From: Rapana venosa
Taxonomy: Eukaryota; Mollusca; Gastropoda; Neogastropoda; Muricidae
Direction: 5' to 3'
DNA length: 64,000 bases
Assembly: GCA_028751875.1 (NCBI GenBank)
Contig: CM054141.1
Coordinates: 45,187,712-45,251,711 of the forward strand
Positions 11,685 through 23,465 of the stretch are shown here, in pieces. The notes under the pieces are model-generated. The model was not told the DNA's origin. It saw only the letters and a list, made by a program, of their open reading frames with translations, and made no database searches. Numbering within the stretch: the stretch's first letter is position 1; each line of letters starts with the position of its first letter. Position numbers and translations under genes: made by a program.

Positions 11685-12130
11685 CATGAAGTGGATAGGT
11701 GGACTAAGGTAACGCGCCTGCCTAAAATGCGAAGAGTCCGTCGAAGTGTGTCGGTGGTTTGATCCCGGTTTTGGTCCATAACTTGCCCCCACACCGCCCC
11801 CCTTCAGCCACGAGACTATGACTGGGGAATTGGGTGCTAGTCCTTTCGATGAGACGAGTAAAATGAAGTCCCGTATGTTACACATAATTTATTTTAGGCA
11901 CGTACAAGAACCCAAGGCAACAAAAGAGTTGTCACTGAAAAATTCTGTGAAAAAAAGCCACTCAGATAGGGAAACGTAAATCATATTGGCAGACAGATAA
12001 AAAAATAATGTGTGGTGCGCATCGTTGAGACGACGCGCTCTCTCCCGGAAGAGCATCCCGAAATATCACGCAGAGAAATCTATCCGTGACTAAAAGGGTA
12101 TACAATTACAAACAATGCAATACAATTGTG
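11685..12130 (+). mobile_element. SINE family B (copy 1, indel-rich)
   Basis: tRNA-like head with a taacgcgcctgcct A-box region and a ggtttgatccc B box, then the snail-SINE body with tcgatgagacgagtaaaa, a gcacgtacaagaacccaag block, ggcaacaaaagagttgtc and a tail rich in acaaacaatgcaatac. Same as 26560-27010 with small indels. I recognise this body as a common gastropod SINE. Confidence 0.85.
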
Positions 12131-13334
12131 CCAACTAAAGTCACTCCTGGGATTGCATGAAATACCAAAGAGTGCTACGTTTTACAGTCCCATCTACCTC
12201 GCGAAGAGAGTAGTGTATCTATGTGCATGGTATGGAGGTAATTAAGATACTCAGTATGCACCCACTTACTCTGGCGTTTAGGTTATGCAGTGAAAGCATT
12301 TGTAGTGTAGTGACAAGTTGTTCGAGGGTGTAAATAATAATCCGCTTGCGTAAACGAGATGTGCATATCCCTCCCCTCCCCCCCCCCCCCACCGCCCCAT
12401 CCCCACCTCCCCTCGACCCTCCTATAAAAGACCAACACAGCAAATCATTACGACAGAGGACATTTTAATAGCCCCCATACCCACAAGAGATATAAAGATT
12501 TTAACTAAGCTGCTTTCACAGATCTAATCGTCCTTAGAAAGAGAAGAGGAGATGAAAGTGAACTGATACTAGAAGGACGGAGCACGCCCTACATGGAATG
12601 AGCTGGAGAGCAGGATCAGAGGACTGTTTAAAACTATGCTTAATGCAAGGCCCTAGGGCTCCCTCCCGTGTGGCCTGCGCAGGGTCACACACTGAACTGA
12701 CAACGGTTCAGCCAAAAGATCGTTAACATGTTATGCAACATAGGCTGCACATAATTTGAAACTTTTCAACGATTTCAAAAACATTAAAGAATCAGCTACA
12801 TTTGTAAGCTTTTATCTACCAGCGCGATCAGACAAGGCCATAGAACAGGACTGAATAGCTTTTCATGTCAATAAAAGTATTCAACTGAGCAAATTTTGCA
12901 TAAACCTCAAAGCCAATTACACCCGATCATGACTATAGTAAGAGTAAAGTTGATCTATACAGAATGCAGGTTTTTACACATACATCTAAATGTGCATACA
13001 TAATTAAGGCAATTTACGTGGCCTTTACTCCTGTACACAAGAAAATCATAATCACAATATGTTAAATGTTATGGAACAAAAGACATGTCCAAAGCTCAAT
13101 CTTTCACCAAGTTTAGACAGCATATAAATTGAAACGGTGTACACATACATACCCCACCCATCTCGTTCATTCAAGAGTGAAATGACAGTTAACAAGGACT
13201 GAAAGATGTCTTGCAGTTCTCAGCATTGCCCACTCCAACATTTCCATTCAGAAAGTACACCATTCAATAATGACACGCAGTTGATGCAAGACATCGCAAC
13301 AACTGGATTTTTAACACCAAAGGCCTAAAACTGT
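12131..13334. other. Likely intronic or intergenic, no gene seen
   Basis: Unique sequence with a C-run at about 12365-12392 and no convincing coding stretch. Collinear with 27010-28220, where the C homopolymer is longer. Confidence 0.5.
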
Positions 13335-13729
13335 CTCATATTGTTTACACGAAACCACCAGCTTTTCCACATCTTCGGACTAAGGCTCCTGCGTCAAATA
13401 GACGATACCTAGTCGTGCGATGATGATGGCGACCACCGAAGTACCCGACAGTCTGGAAGAAGGGCGTCGTCCTCCGCGCTGAACTTCTTCCTGCGACAAG
13501 ACAATTCTTTCTTTACACGCTGAGCACCTTGACGATGCTGTATCAGCACGGACGTCAGGGCTCTCCGATGCAGGGAGTGGTGGGTTCCACCCCTTTACAG
13601 TTCGCAGTTGCATAAGGAGAAGGGGGTCGATGACTGTATTGTGGAGAGGTGTCAGGAAGAGGTGAGGGTAGGGTAAGAGGACTGGGTGTGTGTCCTCCGG
13701 AGTGGTTTCTGGGGGTTCTGTGGTGGTCA
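13335..13729 (-). pseudogene. Terminal membrane exon, frame-broken copy 1
   Basis: Counterpart of the intact exon at 28221-28624. The acceptor context (tatttcag before TGACCACCACAG on the minus strand) and the TTEPPETTPEDT start survive. Indels then throw it out of frame: the CNCNCK motif is disrupted, the transmembrane segment is split across frames, and the stop-codon context is changed. Indels of this kind occur throughout contig 2, including non-coding sequence, so consensus error is a more likely cause than true pseudogenisation. Confidence 0.7.
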
Positions 13730-14224
13730 CTGAAATATACCAAAAAATCAAAGTGCAAATTTCAAGATTCAATATTATTTGAAGACCCCCCCTTCCGCCC
13801 CCCTCCCGGCAGTACATGAAATTTTAACAACACAACTTGCACAATATGAGCAAGTGAAAAATACTCACAACCTAAGTCCATTCATTACACAAACACGAGC
13901 ACACAAACCACATAACTCAGTCGAGGGTCAAGCCCAATGCTAGTTAGCCCTTTCCTTTACACCAAAGTGCATGCCATTTTCGCTATAAATTAACACCACT
14001 GGGGATGAGTGGTATAGACAAAGAGTAGCTGAACGTGGGGAAAACCGACAGGTGTAACAATGAATTTTCACCAATTCTGGTATCAAAATAGACGAGCATT
14101 CCAATACAGGGAAAGTATCCCCTGCAACTATATTTTGATGATTTTGTTTAAAAAGAATACCTTAAGTATTACTCTTTTTGTATACTTATTTCACTAAATG
14201 TCACAGCTTACGTTTTTTAAATTT

Positions 14225-14570
14225 ATTTTTATTTTATTATTTCATTCGAAGATTATGGAATAAGCACCATGTTCTTTTTTCACAAATTCCCCGTGTGAAT
14301 GCAGTTTTGTACATTTTGAAATCCGTTCCCAACGCACACAATGAGCCTATTTTTCCGAAAAGAGACGGGTTTTAAAGTTTGCGCAAATGATGTGCGTGGT
14401 CCGCGCGATCGCACACGGACCTTGGTTTATAGTCTCATCGAAGACGTTTGGGACATGGGAGTTGGACACTGATGTTAACTCCAGAGAAAAATCCCTTTGA
14501 ACGGAATCGAATTCCCTCGTCACAGATCACGACGCCATCACGCTACCCGTTATGACCGTGAGTCATCGAG
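14225..14570 (-). mobile_element. SINE family A, minus strand (copy 1)
   Basis: Reverse orientation, with A-rich end at left and tRNA-like head at right (acgctacccgttatgacc reversed gives a TAACGGGTAGCGT A-box region). Counterpart of 29155-29495 with indels. Confidence 0.82.
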
Positions 14571-14989
14571 TAAGGTCAGAGCCTAATTTGCTTAACATGG
14601 CTTTTTGGTGCAAAGCATATTTCTTATTTCTGCTAGTGTATTTTTTATGGCATAATTTAAAAACCAACATTGTTTGTATCCCAGATCTGTTGAAACTTTG
14701 CACAGCATCATCAACTTTAAAAAGAAGAACAAGTAAAAACACAACAACCCTAAGTGTTTGCGAGCAAAATTTTCGATTATTTAAACATCTTCCAGGTCTA
14801 AAATTGGCCACCTCATCAACATCATCAACTTTTACAAGTTGTTAGACGCAACTGAGCCTTGAGAACTTTCTAGCAAAACAACTCCTGTATCAACACATTT
14901 ATCCGTAAGATGATCCAGGCATTACAAAGTGTCCCAAACTTTTTCAAGATTTCAACACAAGTTCAAAACACGCTCTCGCGCGGCACACA

Positions 14990-15290
14990 CACACACATGT
15001 TAAATATTATATATATATAAATAAATATATAAATATATATAATTATACTATATATATATATATATAAATATATGTAATATTTAGATAAGATAGATAGATA
15101 GATAAGATAGTGTGGACATGTCTGAGCGAAGAAAATTTACATAATCTGTACAAAACCACCTGATCAAAAGATTGCAAGTGAATAAACCACTAAAAAAAGC
15201 ACAAACCAGATATATATAATATATATAAATATTAATAATAATAATAAATATAATATAAATAAATATATATATTATATTAAGAACATTTAA
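14990..15290. repeat. (TA)n-rich tracts, copy 1
   Basis: Imperfect TA tracts at about 15005-15070 and 15208-15275 flank a GATA tract and about 110 bp of unique sequence. In copy 2 (29880-30192) the TA runs are long and perfect; here they are broken by extra A/T bases, consistent with poor consensus. Confidence 0.9.
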
Positions 15291-16591
15291 AAAAATTGAG
15301 TTACATGAGAAAAGTAAAGCTTTTTCTACAAGCACAAAATCATTTTGCATCAACAGTGTTCTAGCTGGAAACAGCAGCATAAAAGGAGCGAAGAAACTAC
15401 TTCTCATGCGCAAAAATCATTTTGCACACACAACAGTATGTGAAGTGCAATCAGTATGAACAGGTAAACAGGGTCTATCAAACCTGTGATAATGGGAAAA
15501 CGAACTGTTGTATCAACCACTATCGATAAAGGGACTTACCTGTTGTTGTGTGGGAGTCTGAGGACTGCATATGCAATAAAAGTACCAAACAAACTTACCC
15601 TACTTTTCAGTATCAGAGAAACTTCTGTCACAGCAAACACCGGAGTCCGACTTAAGAACAAAGCCTCTTAAAATAGATAAGCACTCAGTACATTCTGCAA
15701 GCAGCCAGCAAACAGAGCGTGCTAATGTCACTACTTTAGACAACCGTGTTGATCTTTTGTTTGACTGACGTAAACAAATGCTATTGGGATATTAAAGAGG
15801 AATCTGTATCAAACACTCATGTAAAAGACAATGGGATTTGGCTAATTAGGTGTATACAGACATCGACAAGACAGTTCCTGACATTCACCAACCCCACTTC
15901 TTAGTCTAAAGTTGAATTTTGTCCTCTAGTTCAAGAAAATCTTCAACAAAGAGTCTATTGTTTAATTTCCTTTGCTGATTGCCCTGATGTTTGGAAAAAA
16001 TACACGATTGTGATTGTGATAAAATTCTTAAGTCACATAAATCTAAAAGTGATGTATAATCTGTATGTTTGTCCAAATACTGCTTGAACTGCCTTTTCTG
16101 GATGAAAAGGTCAACACCCTACTAATATAAGCTTCAACTTGTGTAAGAAAGGATGCATGTCCTTCTTAATCTCTTGCTATACTTTGCACATTGTCCACAG
16201 CTGGTATTCAGTACAGTTCAAGAAGTCTTCTTTTGGATCAAAATATGCTAGAGTTGTATAAGTTTTTTAGGAATCAATCTATTTCAGCTGATGGAATGTT
16301 TGCTCCAAAAGGGCAAAAGTGTCCTGCTGCAAACGTCCCACCGCCAAGTCTTGGACATCTCCTAGGATAGAAACTTTGGGATCCAGGAACCCAAAATAAC
16401 ACCAGTGCAGCCACAAACTTCAATATGAACCTCATTAACCCTCTAAATAAGCGAATCTGTCTGGGTCTGCTGTGAGCTGAGGCTAGAACCACAAATCTAT
16501 GTATCCTACCTAGCTGAGAGCAACTGAATCTGTATTACATTTTATCGGCCTTATACTTACCCACATTGCAGATCTCATGAATCTGACTAAC
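15291..16591. other. Likely intron of the mucin-like gene (copy 1)
   Basis: No recognised element or coding stretch. Collinear with 30193-31540. Confidence 0.5.
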
Positions 16592-17255
16592 CAACAGCTG
16601 AAGTGTATCCATTTGCTGGTGACATGAATAGAGCAAACCAACAGAGGTTGAACTTGTGACAGGAACTGTATCCACGACATCTGAGAAATGTTGTACTGTC
16701 CTGAAATTGTGTCTTGTAAGGAAGAACTTGTCAGCCCAACAGCTTCGATGTCTCAACAGAATCTGCCAAGTTATGCCGATGAATCACCCAAGCACGACCA
16801 CGAACTCTACCATACAAACATGGACTGTTGGCAGGAGTTTATGCTGGCTGAAACTTGTCCCAAATCAAAACTGATTGATGATGTCTTCTATCGACATGAC
16901 GAGAATATAATGATCAAACTCGAACAGATGGAAATGCCTCTGTCGTAGTCAGGGCCAAGAGCCCCACAGGCTGCTGGACTGAGTGAAGTCGTGAATTACT
17001 GAAGCAGGAACCAGATTCAGAAAGAGTAAGAGTGAATCACTTTACTGAACTGGAAGGAGAGGACATGGTAGAGAACTGGAACCATCTGACCAAGCTACTG
17101 GCAATGCTGGAGTGGTTCGAACTCAGAGGTGTGTTGAAGATAAGACGTGGATCGCATCTGGTCCGTCCATGAGTGAAGAGATGAGATGCAGTCTGAAGCG
17201 TTAGAAGGTGTGAGATATCAGAACTGCTGGGAATACTAGAAGAAGCTGGTCAGCA
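16592..17255 (-). pseudogene. Ser/Thr-rich mucin-like exon, frame-broken copy 1
   Basis: Counterpart of 31541-32215. The acceptor side (tgcag before TGCTGACCAGC, minus strand) is preserved. The donor reads GTTAGTC where copy 2 has GTAAGTC. Numerous one-base indels destroy the 225-codon frame that is open in copy 2. As for the membrane exon, sequencing error in contig 2 is the likelier cause. Confidence 0.7.
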
Positions 17256-17456
17256 CTGCAGTCAACACACAACACACACTAATAATACACAAAAAGTCAA
17301 AGCAAAAGCAGTGAAGCACCAGGTAGCCACTAACATGTACTAACTGGCCGTTGTATGAGGTTCTAAAAACACAAGCAAGGCAAGAAATAATCAATGCGTT
17401 AGTCACAGTGATGCTCAATGCGTGAAAAAACCTACGTAGAGAAGCATTTTCTTACA

Positions 17457-17535
17457 ACACTCACACACACACACACACAACACACACACACACACTACAC
17501 ACACACAAACAACCACACACACGCACACCGCGTGC
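17457..17535. repeat. (CA)n microsatellite, copy 1
   Basis: Interrupted CA run ending in a CG-rich patch. Copy 2 at 32406-32530 is longer and cleaner. Confidence 0.9.
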
Positions 17536-17744
17536 GCGCATACAACAATCAGCACCAAATAGACAAATGACAAATGGAGCTAGAAAACAATAACAGTCGA
17601 GGAAGAAATCAAAACGACCAATCCGCGACTACTAAACAAAACATAACAACTACTATAACTGCATATCATATAATGAAAACAACAACAACAATCAAATATA
17701 TCATGAATCACCGAGCCAACTGGTTGAATGCTTGATATTTTGTG

Positions 17745-18860
17745 ACAGACTGAAGCTTGGTATTATGATCAGCTATGCTTGGTTATTTGTGACAGCTTAT
17801 CATGTTATAGTACAGCTGATCTTGTTATTTGGGTACAGCTATATGTGCTTGTTTATTTAGTGATAGCAGCTGAGCGTGTTATTGGTGACAGCTGATGGCT
17901 TGGTTATTTGTGATAGCTGCTGTATAGCTTGGTTTATTGTATGTGACAGCTGTATCTGGTTGGGTTATTGGATAGCTAGCTGATGCATGTTATTTGTGAC
18001 AGCTGATGCTTGTTATTTGCGATAGGCTGCTGATGCTTGGTTATTTGTACAGCTGCTGATGCTTGGTATTATTTGTGACAAGCTGATGCTTGGTTATTTG
18101 TGACACCTAGTGCTTGGTTATTTGTGACAGCTGATGCTTGGTTATTTGTGACAGCTATGCTTGTTATTTGTGACAGCATGATGCTTGTCAATTTGACAGC
18201 TGATCTTGGTTAGTGTGACAGCTGATGCATGGTATTTGTGACCGCTACTATGCTAGTTATTTTGTGTAGCACTGATTCTTGTAGTTTGTATAGCTGCCTG
18301 GATAGCTTGTGGTAATATTGTGACAGCTTGCTGATGAGCTTATTATTTGTTGACAGCTGATGCTTTGTTTATTTGTGATAGCTGATGAGCTCTTGTTATT
18401 TGTGATAGCTGCTGATGCTTGGTTACTTTGTGACAGAGCTGAATGCTGGTTATTGGTGACAGCTGATGCTATGGTTATTTGTGACAGGCGTGCTTATGCT
18501 TGTTTATTTGTTACAGCGGGAGCTTGGTTATTTGTGATAGCTGCTGAGCTTGTTAATTGGTGACATGCTGCTGGATGCCATGTTTAATTTGTGATAGCTG
18601 AAAGCTTGGTTATTTGTGACAGCTTATGCTTGTTATTTGTGACAGCTGATTCTTGGTTTATTTGGATCTAGCGAGCGATGGCTTGGTTTATTTGTGACAG
18701 CTGATGCTTGGTTATTTGTATAGCTGCCTGAGCTGGTTTATTTGTGTAGCTGATGGCTTGGTATTAGTTGATAGCTGATGCCTTGTTATTGTGACAGCAT
18801 GTATTCTTGGTTATTTTGGTGACAGCTGATGCTTGGTTATATTTGTGACAGTGCAGAAAT
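17745..18860. repeat. 24/27-bp VNTR, long allele (copy 1)
   Basis: Tandem units built around ATGCTTGGTTATTTGTGA followed by CAGC or TAGC, with or without an extra TGC. About 1.1 kb, roughly 43 units if the unit averages 25-26 bp. Units are heavily corrupted by indels. The copy-2 array (32703-33175) has 18 clean units, so the two versions differ in length by more than two-fold. Confidence 0.88.
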
Positions 18861-19524
18861 GAATCCCCAGGCTCATGCTACAAAGACATGTACCGCGGGC
18901 GTGGATAGAGGGGTGGGTAGGGGGATGAAGAATTCGGTTTGATCAGCTAGTGAGACCAAGATCACACTGCCCATTCGTCATCAACCACATGAAGTACCCA
19001 TGGATGTGTGGCCCGTCCAGTGGGCAAGGCAACACTGCAGCAGAGTTTCTGAACTTTTTGTTTAAAGAAAAACGCTTATAAAACGAAGTACGAAAAGCAC
19101 CTCAGGCCAATTCGAGCATCTGCAAAAATGGAACCAGACGTGTACAAAGTGATGACCAAAAACTACGAACTGATGGCCGGCCCCCATCATTGTGACGAGA
19201 GTGTTTTGAAATGGGCACACATTTTTAAATGTCAAAAAACACAGTTTCGCCTTTGTGGGGGGGACCACGAACTTTGGGCGGAGACTTTCCTGAGGGATAG
19301 TGTTAATAGTTGCCGTGTTTCATGGTTGCGTAATTCTATGATCTCTTTTTCCCCAGAAACTCCTCGGCTATTCTTGCTCCCAGGAGCATCTGACTCGGCA
19401 GTCCCGCTTTTCCCTTTGTTATGGATGCAAGAGCTGGAAGATATGGAGAGGAGCTGCAAGAAGCACTAGCAAACACTCAGAACGGATGCCTGTGCAAGGA
19501 TTCTGCCTACACAATTAGTAAAAC
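18861..19524. other. Sequence between VNTR and RTE insertion
   Basis: Collinear with 33176-33833. It holds a plus-strand open frame (about 19128-19469) and an overlapping minus-strand one, both also present in copy 2 (33485-33778 and 33499-33768). Neither has a known motif. A coding role is possible but unproven. Confidence 0.4.
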
Positions 19525-19535
19525 GATTGGCACTA
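19525..19535. repeat. Target-site duplication, left
   Basis: gattggcacta, repeated at 22758-22768. The unoccupied allele has it once at 33834-33844. The minimum unambiguous duplication is tggcacta, because the first three bases could belong to the GATA tail. Confidence 0.88.
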
Positions 19536-22500
19536 GGTCAGGTCAGAGAATCCCTCTGCTACTGGTAACCATGTAACCCAGTACCACCTGCCACATGTGG
19601 GGAGTAAACCCAACCAAAAAATCCGACCTGGAGAGGGATGGGCTCCGCCAGGTTTGATTTGCCCAAGACACACCTATGACAAAGACAGCCAGAATCTCCA
19701 TCCCGGATCGGTCGTCGCCGGGTTTACCAAGGGACCGCGCCTTCTGTTGCTCATCAGGACAGATGTCGAAAGTATGCTACTGATGTAAAACGCAGCAAAA
19801 TTCGTGCCAGACAAAAACACCATCATTGGCACATGGAATGTACGAACACTAAGAGCTGCAGGCAAAGTGGAAGAACTGACACATGAGATGTCCAGTTTAT
19901 CATTGGCACACCCTTGGGCTCTGCGAAGTCAGGTGGAAAAAACATGGGAGAAACAAGCCCCGGGAAAGGGACCACAAATTATACTACGTGGAAAACAGGA
20001 TAAACATGAACACGGCGTGGGGTTTCTCGTTCAAAAAGGGACACCGTAAACCCCGTCATGAGCTGTCAGCCTGTGTCCAGCAGATTATTACCATCCCCCT
20101 GAGAGCAACCCTTTAACATAACTATAGTACAGGCATACGCCCCTAAAATCAGACTGCACAGATGAAGCCGTAAGGAATTTTATGACCAGCTACAAGAGGT
20201 TCTGAATCAAAACCCAAGAAAGACATCCTCGTTGTGCAAGGCGACTGGAACGCCAAGGTAGGAAGAAGATGCAGGGAAAGACTGGGAGGGCGTTTGTGGG
20301 CCCCATTGTAAAAACCCATCAAATGAAAGAGGCTTGAGATCCTGGGTTGCCAGTAACAACCACCTCAGCTAGTGAATACACTTGGCCCACAAAAGAAATC
20401 CAGAAAATGGACATGGCATACCCCAAATGGAGAACCCACAACCAAATAGATTACATCATGGTGAAAAGACGGTTTCAGTCTAGCGTTAACATCGCACAGA
20501 CACGAATTTTTTCCCAGGAGCAGACATAGGGAGTGATCATGATTTGTGATGAGACTTTCCGACTACGTCAAAAGAAAATCCACAAGCGGAACAACATCGG
20601 ATCAAAATTGACCTCGGAAGCGAAGGACCCAGAAGGTATTAGAAATTTTTCAAGCAAGGATAGGTGGAAATTTTGCAGCACTCACTGTGATAGACTCAGA
20701 CATAGACACACTGACGAATAGTTTCAATACAGCAGTGACTGAAACAGCAAACGAGCTTCATTGGCCAAACGCGACCAGTCAAAAAACCATGGGTCACACC
20801 TAACATCCTACAAACTTTTGCGAAAAGCGTAGAGAGTTGAAGAAAAAGAAAAATGAAAAAAAAGAAAGAGCAGAACAATTATAGAGCAGTCAACAAAAGA
20901 ATCAGGGAAGTCCATGACGGAGGCAAAGAAAAATGGATCGGTGAACAGTGCCAAGACATTGAAGAGAACATCAAGAAAAGCAATAGCAAAAAAGCATATC
21001 AGTGGTGAAAGACCTGATAGCACGAAACAGAGAAAAGGTTTTAAAACAATCCAAGACAAAAATGGGAAGTGTCTCACTGACGACCAGGATATTCTGAACA
21101 GATGGACAGAATACTGCCCCGCCCTGTATAACTATAGAACCGCAGGAGATCCAGAAGTCCTTAATGTACCCGAAAGCAAAGACACAGACAGTCACCCTAT
21201 CCTCCGAGAAGAAGTGGAACAGCAGTCAGATCGCTGAAAAAGGGGGAAGTCAAGCAGGGGCTGACAACATTCCAGCTGAGTTGGTCCAAGCTGGAGGGGA
21301 AGCCATGATCACGCCCTACTAAGAAATCTGCAACAAGATCTGGCAGACAGGAAAATGGCCAAAAACCATGGACGCAGTCGCTCATCTCACCTCCCCAAGA
21401 AAGGAAATCTTAAACAATGCCATAATTACGCACAATCAGCCTCATATGTCACCCAAGCAAGGTCATGCTGCAGATAATATTGAATAGAACTGAAGCCACA
21501 AGCAGAGACCATCATTGCTGAGGAACAAGCAGGTTTCAGAGCGGGCCGCAGCACAACAAAAACAGATATTCAACTCAGAATACTATGTGAGCGGTACCTT
21601 CAACATCAACAAGCCCTTTATACCACGTATTTATCGATTTTAAAAAGGGCATTTGAAAAGGGTGTGGCATGCGGCTTTGTGGGCAACCATGAATTTGTAC
21701 AGCATCAATGCAAACCTGAAACGAGTCATCAAAAAGCTGTAACAGCGAGGCCACCCGTGCAGTGTACTACACAAACAACATTGGAGAATGGTTTCGAACA
21801 ACAGTTGGGTAAGGCAGGGCTGTCTACTCTCACCCCCCCTTTTCAACATCTTCCTTTAGAGAATCATGGCTGATGCACTGGAAACATCATGAAGGATCAG
21901 TCAGCATTGGTGGGAGAACGATTTACAAACCTCCGCTTCGCAGATGACATTGATGGAATAGCAGGATCAGAAAAGAGCTTGCCAGCCTAACAGAACACTT
22001 GGATAAGGCCTCCAAAAACATACGGCATGGAAATCAGTGCAGAGAAGACCAAACTGATGACTAATAACACCAACGGCATTAGCATGATATCAGGGTTTAA
22101 AGACCAGAAGCTTTGGAAACAGTTCAAAGCTTCAAGTACCTGGGGGCCATTGTATCAGACCAGGGATCCAAGCCAGAAGTAGTATGCAGGACTGCACAGA
22201 CAATAACAGCTTTGTCAAAACTTAAAAACCTCTGGAGAGATAAGAATATCTCACTTATCTCCAAGATCAGACTAATGCGCTCCCTTGTCATTTCCATATT
22301 TCTGTATGCCCGTGAATCATGGACCCTGACTGCAGATTTGGAGAGGAAGTACAGGCAGTGGAGATGAGATGCTTTCGGAGATCCTTGGCATCTCCCACAA
22401 AGGGCCACATAAGCAACGAAAGCGTGCATAACAGGGAAACCAGCAAAACCCTTGGACCCCATGAGAACCTTTTATCGATCGTGAAAAAGCGTAAACTTAA

Positions 22501-22757
22501 GTGGTATGGGCATGTCACAAGATTTCCCAAAGGAATTACCCAAAAACAGTTTTGCAAGGCACTGTCCAAGGAGGAAGAAGAAGAGGCAGACCAAGGAAGA
22601 GCTGGGAGGATAACATCAGTGAATGGACAGGCCTAGAACTCAACAAAACCCTGAGAAAGGCAGAACAGAGAGAAGAATGGAGGGAACTGGTTGCTGAGTC
22701 TTTGAGGGTGCCCCCACGGTCGTCAGACTACGGGACAGATAGATAGATAGATAGATA
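19536..22757 (+). mobile_element. RTE-like LINE insertion with target-site duplication
   Basis: A 3.2-kb non-LTR retrotransposon absent from the matching site in copy 2. An APE-type endonuclease begins near 19804 (IIGTWNVRTL) and continues with KHEHGVGFLV (about 20003), VVQGDWNAKVG (about 20230), NQIDYIMVKRRF (about 20440) and GSDHD (about 20530). The RT region shows GADNIPAELVQAGGE (about 21258), AEEQAGFRAGRSTT (about 21519), the catalytic LRFADDIDG (about 21931) and FKYLGAIVSDQGS (about 22128). The C-terminus has KLKWYGHVTRF and GGRRRGRPRKSWEDN (about 22490-22620). The ORF ends in GTDR, and the stop codon is formed by the first GATA-tail repeats at 22744-22746. The motif set and short-repeat tail fit the RTE clade. 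Several frameshifts and stops interrupt the ORF, but contig 2 is error-rich, so whether it is truly dead cannot be judged. Confidence 0.9.
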
Positions 22758-22768
22758 GATTGGCACTA
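22758..22768. repeat. Target-site duplication, right
   Basis: gattggcacta directly after the (GATA)n tail of the RTE-like element, matching 19525-19535. Confidence 0.88.
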
Positions 22769-22783
22769 TGTCCAAACGCCCAA

Positions 22784-22785
<2 letters not shown>

Positions 22786-22830
<45 letters not shown>

Positions 22831-22935
22831 AATGGAATTTATATAGCGCTAGGACAAATCAAAGCGCTTGCATTCAACCTATTCTTACATTCATGCAGCT
22901 AATAACAATGAATAGCTTAAATTAAGCAAATTCCA
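22786..22935 (-). mobile_element. LINE 3'-end fragment with (AGT)n tail (copy 1)
   Basis: On the minus strand: a short 3'-UTR segment ending gcgctatataaattccattt and then (AGT)n. The same end follows a recognisable LINE C-terminus at 36490-37330, which is why I read this as a severely 5'-truncated copy. Here the (ACT) tract is about 15 units, against about 27 in copy 2. Confidence 0.65.
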
Positions 22936-22937
22936 AT

Positions 22938-22954
22938 GCACACACACACACACA

Positions 22955-22986
<32 letters not shown>

Positions 22987-22992
22987 CGTCCC
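22938..22992. repeat. (CA)n/(GCAC)n microsatellite
   Basis: CA run followed by CGCA tetranucleotides. Counterpart 34055-34114. Confidence 0.93.
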
Positions 22993-23324
22993 TCCCCGCA
23001 CACACATCAGAATGGACAGATATTCCCAACTGCTCTGACTGGACCTGACAAACGTACGTATAGATTATGCACAGAGTGCCTTATGTGGTGCTACCATTTT
23101 TTTTAGGAGTCGTTCCTGTTGTCAGAGATGTCAATACCTACACCAGAGGAGCTGTGTGTCTGCTTCCAAAGTGCTGCTCTCTGTGCATCTCTTAACAAGG
23201 GTTTATGGTGATGTGAACACAGTGCACCACCATGACCTAAGGTCTCATGGCGGCTCCTCATTCTGTGCCTGATTCTAAGCGCAGGGCCAGGAGCACGGTG
23301 GACCACTAGCGACCTTTCTCCAAG
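22993..23324. other. Unique sequence, no gene recognised
   Basis: Collinear with 34115-34449 at high identity. Open frames here have no known motif. Confidence 0.4.
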
Positions 23325-23465
23325 ATGCAGGTCAGACATAGAGCCTCCCGGAAGTCAGAATACGGCTACCTCGGTGGTGGGGAAATGAATACGGTCGCAT
23401 ATGCAAAGCTTTCACCATTGGTGAACCTGGGAACTCTAGCCGAGGAACGAAAACCAGACGCACAG
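23325..23465 (+). mobile_element. SINE family C, 3' fragment (copy 1)
   Basis: Blocks ccggaagtcagaatacggc, tacctcggtgg, acggtcgcatatgcaaagc and accattggtgaacctggga line up with the 3' end of the element at 36078-36450. Confidence 0.65.

Noticed and set aside
13335..17255. True pseudogenisation of the mucin-like gene in copy 1
   Set aside because: Indels are equally common in non-coding parts of contig 2, so consensus error is the simpler explanation; the entries keep the pseudogene label only to show the frame is broken.
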